Part shown: positions 56,403 to 64,000 of the stretch, piece after piece
Numbering within the stretch: the stretch's first letter is position 1
How the letters are laid out: every line of letters starts with the position of its first letter
From: Hydractinia symbiolongicarpus
Taxonomy: Eukaryota > Cnidaria > Hydrozoa > Anthoathecata > Hydractiniidae
NCBI RefSeq assembly: GCF_029227915.1
Contig: NC_079879.1
Coordinates: forward strand, 33,732,501-33,796,500
Direction of reading: 5' to 3'
Length of the DNA stretch: 64,000 nt
Translations under genes and position numbers: made by a program
Notes under the pieces: model-generated
Seen by the model: the letters and a program-made list of their open reading frames with translations, nothing else
The model's database searches: none
Told to the model about the DNA's origin: nothing

Positions 56403-59400
56403 ATAATAGTAATACGTTGTTATATGGATTATTAAAACTTTAAACACGGTTGCTATTGCCCGCTATGACGTAAGTTGTAACCAATGACATGCCGCCCTTT
56501 ACCTGGGTAATAAAGCTATATATGGGACTTTTCTGTCATTTGTATTTGGATGTCCAGTGTGATATTTAAGATGATTTAAGTTTGTTGTTTTTGTCCTCAG
56601 TGATCATACATTTTCCCCCGCCATTAGCTTGACTTTCGTGTAAGTCACTAGTCGAAAACCAACAACCGTTGCAAAGAGGCTACAATAAACACTCGACGAC
56701 AGCATGTTGAATAAACAGTGGTACTCTGTAGTTTGACAAATCATTAGTATTATCCCTATTGTTTTTGTTTGATTTTTTATATTTTTAAATATCTATACGC
56801 TAATAAGATGAACACTACTGCGTTACCTAAATTAGACCAAAGCTAAGTTGTTTATTTTTGAGCTTCAAAGATTATCTTTAATTTTGTAAACTTTGGGACG
56901 ACAATATTTCTAATTGGGAATTTTTAACATCGATATGCGTGTGGCGTGGTGGAATGCAGAGGCAAGGGGGGATTGCGGGATTCCTACAATTTCGTATCCT
57001 GATACTATAATATGCACTAATCATTGCTCCCCATGTTAGGATATATATAACTTGCTTCAGAGGTCCTGCAGTGTTTAATACTGGCTCTAATATTCCTTGA
57101 CGGTGTTCTTGTAAGTCGAAATATCGAAGTTTTTTTCGTGCATTCTTATCACCCTAATTTTTTAAAAAATGTTGCAGATTAAAACAAAATAATACCAATA
57201 CACCAATTCATAACAAAACAATTACATTTCCCGTTGTAAAAACCGGCGTATAAAAAAAAATTGCGACGAAATAGAATCTCTTTAGAAAATTTTTAGGCGA
57301 TGTTTTATAGAACTGGAGTGTTGCACTAACTAATCGTTCATAATCTACACTTTGTGCTAAAAATGCATGAAGTATAAACTAGTATATAAATAACTAGCTG
57401 TATTATACTTCGTTTAGAAAGCGTTATACTATTTGACAGCCTGAGCGCTAATGAGAGGGTGGAAGGGAAGCGGAAAAGAAAATGAGATAAAAGACGTGCT
57501 GAATTACCTCTTTTTTTTACTGCGTTATATTAAAATAGCAAGTGGTAACAAACTATAAAATGTCGTGCTTCTTTGTTTTGTTTAATAACTTTTTGTGTCT
57601 AGTAGCATGATTCGGACAAATACGTTTTTAAGCGTTTTAATAAATGTAGTTTACATCTTATGTAATTTTGGAGATATCGTAGATATATATTGCGTTAATT
57701 ATGCTGAACCTTATTAAGTGCACAATTTGTCAAGGCTGTTATTGGTCGAAAAACAAAAAGGACATATATAAAATCACTGTTTTGTCTAGAAAGTGTTTAA
57801 AATTTAGAACGATATCTTTTTTATTTGAACTTACTTTTGTTTTGTAGTGTTGAAGTGTTTTATTTTCTTTCTATTTTGCTTATTTACAAAGGTTTATTAT
57901 TTTTTTTATTTTACTAAACATTTTTTACAATTACTTGGCAGAAATATTTCACAGTCCTAAAGGTTCTGGACTGATATGTAGCTCTGCCAAAATTGTTTAA
58001 AAGCACAATGTATATATGTTAGAAATCAGATTATATTTGTATCAGTTATTTTTCTGTTTATGTCTTTCTCCATGAAGTATTAACGAAAGTTCAAGAGACT
58101 CGAGAAAGTGATTTGATAAAATGAATGCTGGAGTTATCAACTGTATTGTTAACAGGCCCCAGAATAATCTGAGGCGTTTTGTACGTTAAATGACTTGGGA
58201 CTGGGTCAATTTTAGCAAAAAATGGGAAAATAAAAATATCTTTTTCTCTCAGTACTTTCAGAAATGTTAACAACGTGTATGAGCTGGTCCTACCTACACC
58301 ATATTTTATAACCAAAAACGTCGCCCAAGATTGTAGGTTTGGCATAGTCATGACTATTGATTGAGCGTTGTTCAAGTCAGTTCAGTCAGTTTTAATATCA
58401 ATTCTCTAGTTAACTGACGTCAAAGATTAAATCTTTTTAAAACAAAATTAAGCCTGCAAAGGAATAGCGGCGGAGTGGATTATTTCAATGCTAAGAAAGC
58501 AGAAAGGTTTAAAGCCAGTCAACTTTCAAGAAAAAAAAATTTTAAAAACAAAATAATTAGCAGATATTTAATCAAATTTCAGTATTTTTATTGTTTTTTT
58601 TCGATTTGTTTGATTTTAAGTGGAAATCCACCTTAACGGAAATGGTTTTTATATTCTTATGTGGTTAAGTTTTTCTGTGATTGGTTAATGTGCACGAAAT
58701 ATACTACGGAAAAACGAGTGTAAGTTGCACCTATTTTTCAATGCCATACTCCAGAAAGGTTACACTTTATAATTTGCTGAATATCGAGCAAAATGACAAT
58801 TTGTAGAGAAATTCATTCCAAAATTTTTTACTCAAAACATTATTTTTATAAAACAGACAAACGTTCGCGGTAATGGGAAACAAAGGTCAAACTTTTTTTT
58901 TTATTTTCTTCACTTAAAATGAAGTATGATGTGACATGACAGACATGTTTTTATTATTTATTTTTACTCTAATGTTGACTAGAAGCAATTTAAAGTTTCA
59001 ATGGTTATGATGTCATAGTTGCGTTAGGCTATACTCATAGTTAGTATGTAGGTCAGATCAAACAAAATTCAGTAAACCTAACAGATTATTGGAAACTTTG
59101 ATATCTTACCCTGAGGCATATTTATACATAATAAATTGCTAACATACATGTAACAGTAGAAACCTCTGTTCTCCTATAAAGAGCCTTTGAGACTCCTATA
59201 GTGAGATTTTTTAGTTCACAAAGAAACACATTAAAAGAGACCTACGTTTATCAAGATCTATGTTTAGATTCAGGATCTTTTTCAGACCATTCGCGTTTTT
59301 CTTCTCCCTTTTTATTAACTTATTTTTAGGGGATTACCGTAACATAGCCCATCATCAACCCCGCGCACACGATCCCCGAAATGTAAAGGAATGTCAAGAA

Positions 59401-59732
59401 CCGTAATAATTTAATATTTGGATTGAAACATTTAATAACTTATGAAATATTTATAGCCATTTTTTGCTAAGGGCTGGCTTTCTTTTAGGGCTCATTTTGA
59501 GAGCGCGCTACAATGAAATTGATTACCCTTAGTAAATAATTAACGTATAGCGTCAGAAAGATTTTACACAAACAGAAAAACCTCTTCAAAATTTGTTATT
59601 GTTAACCTGACAGATCCAACTTCAACAAATAACCAGGAAGGAGATCTGGAAATAAAAAAGAAAAGTTGTTTTTTCTAAAAATACTTTTTTAATTGCGATA
59701 GCGCGATGGTTTGGTTTCGGCTCAGCCCTACG
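56403..59732. other. No supported gene
   Basis: AT-rich with only short frames on both strands. Around 56500-56540 an AATAAA and a TATA-like CTATATATGGGA are close together and might be from an LTR, but no second copy is in the window. Confidence 0.4.
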
Positions 59733-59816
59733 GCATTCAAAAGTCACATTAATAAAGTTATTTTAAGATAACAAGTGCTATCTTAAGATAACTCTATTAA
59801 TGTGATTTCGGAATGC
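59733..59816. mobile_element. Palindromic miniature element
   Basis: GCATTCAAAAGTCACATTAAT at the left is mirrored by ATTAATGTGATTTCGGAATGC at the right, with AAGTTATTTTAAGATA / TATCTTAAGATAACT inside. An adjacent stretch (59840-59885) repeats the AAGATAAC motif around ATAACTCGAGTTAT. Confidence 0.6.
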
Positions 59817-60629
59817 GTGTATATTCACATAAATGTCTTGATTGTAAGATAACTCGAGTTATTTTAAGATAACATAAATGTGATAATTCTATCTTTTCTA
59901 ATGCGCATATGTGTAAATGAACGTTGCTTAGGGTGCGGATACGTAAAGTAGCTCACAAAACAACAGCCTACATGAATTTCCGGCCGTATTGACATTTATT
60001 TTGATACGTCATTTGTATTGTCCTTGTGGTGTCGCGTATGTGCTCTGCTGTAGAGTTCGCTCTGCGGTGGAGAACAAGATGCATTTTGTTAGTTTTGTGT
60101 TGTGATGTATTGTCCCGTGTTAATTATGTAAAGAGAATAATTGTAATTTTGGTACTATTTTTAGTTAAATTTTCTGCACATCTTGCACATCTTTTTTCTG
60201 CGCATTCAGTCTTCAACATGTAATGACAGAGTCGAACATACATTTTTGTATTAAATTTGCTGTTGAGTGAAATTTTTCTTTCATACATCACAGGAGTTGT
60301 CCTGTATCTCAGCATCTGTTTTAGTTGTTTTCTCTCACATGTAGTTGGCTTGGCTTACGCCACTATATATCTAGTAAGTGTTTATTTCTTATTATATTTT
60401 ATGTCATCTTACATGTGTAATTTGTTGCTTAAATTTCGTCTTGTAATTTTGTCGTTTAGCGAATAAAAATAGTTAACTCAGTTGAAATCGTGTAAGCACC
60501 TACACTAGTCGATAAGGCCCGCAGAAAAATCTACTTAGTGAATACACAAAAAAAAAATTTTCCCCGTGTTTCCCCGTCGCCTTTATTGAGTAGAGCTTAA
60601 AATGCTGCTGAAAATAAATGTATACAGTA

Positions 60630-60770
60630 TTCTCTTCAATTAGCGGACACTTAATTAACGGACACTCGAGCGGACAAATTTTTTTGCACGAAATGGCAAC
60701 TATAGGCTTTTTTTCTCTTCAATTAGCGTACAATCCAAAAAATTAGAGATAAGCATTTAATTTTAAAATA
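60630..60770. mobile_element. Possible pogo/Tigger-like terminus
   Basis: CAGTATTCTCTTCAATTAGC, then two copies of an ATTA(G/A)CGGACACT unit, resembles a Tigger-type end with subterminal repeats. No matching opposite end was found. Confidence 0.35.
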
Positions 60771-60782
60771 TCTATTTTAAAC

Positions 60783-61037
60783 ACTTTAAAACTTTACAGG
60801 AAATGTCTGCTTTTACAGTCTCAATCTTCTTCGCAAACCAGTCAATCAATTTTTCTTGTCCGTTTTGTAAAGAATCAGTTCTTATTATTGCTATTGCATT
60901 TCCGTCCACTTCGTTAGATGGCTCATGCCTGAATTGTAACAGCTCCCTGTAATAGTACTCATTCCAATCCTTTTCGATGAGTATGGGTATGTTGACCTCA
61001 ATATCTATGTTAAACGACAGTTTGAGCGTTAAATGCA
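60783..61037 (-). pseudogene. HIRAN-like domain fragment
   Basis: On the minus strand an open stretch without a start codon reads EKDWNEYYYRELLQFRHEPS, followed by NEVDGNAIAIIRTD. The REP/HEP-x-N-x-x-D-x-NAI pattern is typical of HIRAN domains, which bind DNA ends in some helicases and nucleases and occur in repeat-derived cnidarian proteins. A stop lies just upstream in frame near 61035 and a GTAAAG splice donor-like site follows. It is either one exon of an unseen gene or a remnant. Confidence 0.45.
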
Positions 61038-62468
61038 GTTAAACCCTGCCATTCATCTAGTGATTAGTGCAGATATACGTTATACTAAAACTCTGTTGAG
61101 TTGTTATAGAAAGAAGTTTTCTGCAAGTGCGATTCAAATAAAATTGAGTTATTTATAAGACATTGAATGCCAGTTGGATCACTTAAACCGTCACACATCA
61201 TGGCGGAGTGCTTTATTCAGATGTACTGTACCCCCTACCTGAACATATATTTTAAAATCTCACAAGTAGCGGTGAAAAAAGCACGAAATAACTACACCAT
61301 ATTAAAACCTTTTCCAGCAGGATTAGCCACCAAACATTTTCTATTTTGCAAAACGTTGTCACGATGGCTCAAGACACATAAAAACTAGTCCGTTAACTAT
61401 AAACCCAACATACATTTTAAAAATCAGGGAACATTTTTTTGTTTTTTTTAAGAAAAAATACAGAATTTATGTCAATATTTCTTTGTGTATCAAAGCTACA
61501 TTGGCCAAACATGCGTTTCCTACTGATCACAGTGTTTGTATTCCGTGAATTATGTTTAGCATGGGTAAAATTCATGGTATTGTTGTTTAAAAAAATTGTC
61601 AAATTAAGTCCACTTGATTTGAACTAAGTCTGTCTATAAAAAACAGTTATTCACATTAATTAATCAGCTCAAAAAATATCTGCAAACTAATTACAGACGA
61701 TGTGGCATCCACAAAAAAAAATAGTCCACATGGAATTTAATTCATGTGAAACATAATTCAGTGGTTCTATATTGTTATCCATTAACATCTTAGCTTTAAC
61801 TGATTAACTGTACAGAGTCAAGCATGGTATTCCAATATTCCCGCATATACTTAATGAAAATCATACTATATATCACAAAACTTTGTTAAAATTTAATTGA
61901 AATGGAGTTCTCTAATATTCTGGATGTAATACAATTTTCTCAATGAATGTGTAGTCTACGAAGTCTGTTATTTCTATTTGTCTTTTTGTGACCATGTCAA
62001 CAGAATTGAAAACATTGTTTGGATTTTTATAAAGCAATAAGGAAAAAAGAATCAACAAGCATTGCAGTTAGTGAGTGACATACATCGCTACTTTTTGGCC
62101 ACAATGGACCAGTGTCAGTGTTGCAAGTGTTTGATTGTGCGTCAAAACCAATACATATGTGTTCAGGCTGAAAATATAATCAACAAGTCACCAAGCCCAA
62201 AAAATACCGTCAATGAAGAAACTTTATGAAATTCCTGAAACTTGTACTTGAAAAGAGCAATTGGCTTTTAAAAATTGATTCTGGACCTATTTGTATTCAT
62301 GAAAACGGCACACAGTTATAACCTATGGTATAAAGCCAATAGCACTAGTGGAACAAATACTCCACATAAATGTTTTTCTTTTTGATTCAGCCTAAAAAAC
62401 AGCAAAAATGCAATGTGTACCAACTAGGATTTTTCTATATAAAATTTTTTTTTCAATTAAGAACAACG
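61038..62468. other. No supported gene
   Basis: Only short AT-driven frames. Nothing was recognised. Confidence 0.4.
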
Positions 62469-62662
62469 AGTTTCCATTCATTACTATCTGCATGCATGAA
62501 TAGATGGGTTTTTTTATTTATATATTTCCAGCATTAAAAAATAATTATTTGAGGAAACTTTTTAAATGTTTCCATTCATTACTATTTGCATATATATAAA
62601 TGTTTTTATATTTCTTATTTTTGCAACGTTAAAAATAATTATTTGAGGAAATTTCTTAAATG
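62469..62662. repeat. Tandem duplication of about 100 bp
   Basis: TTTCCATTCATTACTAT(C/T)TGCAT ... ATAATTATTTGAGGAAA(C/T)TT occurs twice in a row with moderate divergence. Confidence 0.8.
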
Positions 62663-63218
62663 TTTGTTAAACTTTCACACAACTGTTTAAAAAGTTATGC
62701 AGACTTTTACTTTGGACTAAAACGTTCTTTTACTTTATATTTTTATTGTACATGAAGCAGAGACCAGTGTCCTTCTAGGGTTATTAAGAAATATTTACGT
62801 TATATTTAGATTAAATCTTGGCATTCATTTTTTTGCTTTGCTAAATTGTATTTTTGGTAAAAGAATAATATTAAACGAAGATCCATACAATGTAAATGTA
62901 AGTCCTTGCTTTTTTATTGCTTTAGACTCCTCAAATAGAAATATGTGAACACATCTTTTAGAGTACTATTAGACCTCTATGTATTGTCTGCAAATTCCGG
63001 ATAATTGCTTCAATACTTTATTGTTTTGTGTTTTGTTTTTTAGTGGAGAAACTAATTACATTACAACGAACGAGTGAATGATCAGTGAAAAACAATCTAA
63101 GAAATGTATGGATGCTGAGTCGTTTACAACACATGTAAAAAAGTGCGCCAAATATAATTTTTTTAAAAAAATCTGCCGAATTTATGGATACTGTGTCGTT
63201 GATAGCAAGCACAAACTG

Positions 63219-63222
<4 letters not shown>

Positions 63223-63261
<39 letters not shown>
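63223..63261. repeat. Homopolymer T run
   Basis: About 39 T in a row; length is likely unstable and prone to assembly error. An (AT)n run follows at about 63351-63377. Confidence 0.9.
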
Positions 63262-63566
63262 CGCCAAAAGAAATTTACATACAACTATTTCAAAATTACA
63301 GATACAAGTTCTACATACACATAAGTACAGGCATAAATTTCTACATTAGGATATATATATATACATATATATATACATAACTGTATCACGTACGTAGAAT
63401 AAAATGGCAGGAGTAAGTAGAAGACTATGCAGTCTTATCATCTCACACCTTACATAGCCGTCATTAAAAAGAGCGTCAAATAAAAATTGATAATTAAAAA
63501 CTTAATAAAATATTAAATGTTATGTTAAATAAAAGAAAGCGTTTAATTATCACACGTAGTGTTGTT

Positions 63567-64000
63567 TCAGAAGAAGACTTGTTCGTTATTACTTCGTAAC
63601 AGCTGATTTCTTAGTGCAATTTTAAATTGTTTTGTAGATGGAATGCTTTTTATCTCATCGTTTAGAAGCATGCTCCAGAGTTTTGGGCCTCGGTTTGATA
63701 TTGAAAATTTTGTTACATTAGATATGATTTTTGGCCGAAGGAAATTATTACCTGAAAATCTAGTTGGATATTTATGTTGAACTTTCTTAAATAATGTAAT
63801 GAATATATTTGGTGCTATTAAATTTTTAATCTTATACATGAAAATAAGGACATGAAAAATGTTTAGCTGACATACGTTAAGAATACCCAGTTCTTTTAGC
63901 AATGGTCTAGAATGGGAACATTTGTTCTGTCGTAATATAATCCTACTGGCATGTTTTTGCTGAATGTGCAGTTTTTTTAATTTTGTTATATTAGTGCTAC
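63567..64000 (-). pseudogene. LINE C-terminal region, runs off the window
   Basis: On the minus strand the frame is open from the window edge to 63567. It reads IQQKHASRIILRQNK, PLLKELGILNV, FMYKIKNLIAPNIF, FSISNRGPKLWSMLLNDEIK and FKIALRNQLL, the post-RT tail typical of CR1/Jockey-type LINEs. The reverse transcriptase would lie beyond 64000. This part has no stops, so the element could be fairly young. Confidence 0.8.

Noticed and set aside
63078-63380. Frames crossing the poly-T run
   Set aside because: Poly-Phe / poly-Lys translation of a homopolymer; no biological support.

Overview
The window is animal nuclear DNA: AT-rich, with spliced genes bearing GT/AG introns and a heavy load of transposable elements. 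There are no bacterial operons. Five conserved metazoan housekeeping genes can be rebuilt exon by exon: a sideroflexin (minus), ataxin-3 (minus, a single coding exon), quinoid dihydropteridine reductase (plus), replication termination factor 2 (minus) and uracil-DNA glycosylase (minus). AT richness, short introns, the repeat types, and splice acceptors lying just upstream of several start codons suggest a cnidarian, perhaps a hydrozoan. That placement is inference.

Layout. 1-1723: nothing supported. 1724-5938: sideroflexin, with a Helitron-like insert in an intron. 8546-9373: ataxin-3. 10883-14145: a SINE fragment, then a LINE that carries a 2A-type motif and has lost its reverse transcriptase. 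14685-16633: QDPR, with a SINE in intron 2. 16990-19210: a decayed LINE. 21805-24824: RTF2. 25125-29690: a broken Ty1/copia retrotransposon with 114-bp LTRs. 29691-34800: minisatellite, miniature elements and a SINE. 34803-40345: a LINE fragment split by a 4874-bp DNA transposon. 41200-50924: UNG, whose introns hold a decayed Polinton-like element, a TTAA miniature element, a giant foldback element and another palindromic miniature element. 51915-53003: a dispersed repeat with a nested Helitron, then a SINE. 54566-56402: a 30-bp minisatellite. 56403-64000: mostly unassigned, with a HIRAN-like fragment and a LINE 3' end that runs off the window.

The most interesting object is the DNA transposon at 35098-39971. 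It has terminal inverted repeats starting CAACCTCGTTCCCAGG and an exact 9-bp target duplication (TAAAGACCC). It sits in the reverse-transcriptase domain of a LINE and carries two convergent genes: a zinc-finger, GDQLT-motif protein that is probably the transposase, and an apparently intact RecQ-family helicase. A miniature relative with its own perfect 9-bp duplication lies nearby at 34688-34769. I know of no well-described animal cut-and-paste family that combines these traits, but this needs database searches.

The housekeeping genes do unrelated jobs: mitochondrial serine transport, deubiquitination, tetrahydrobiopterin recycling, replication-fork control and base-excision repair. They do not form a functional cluster.
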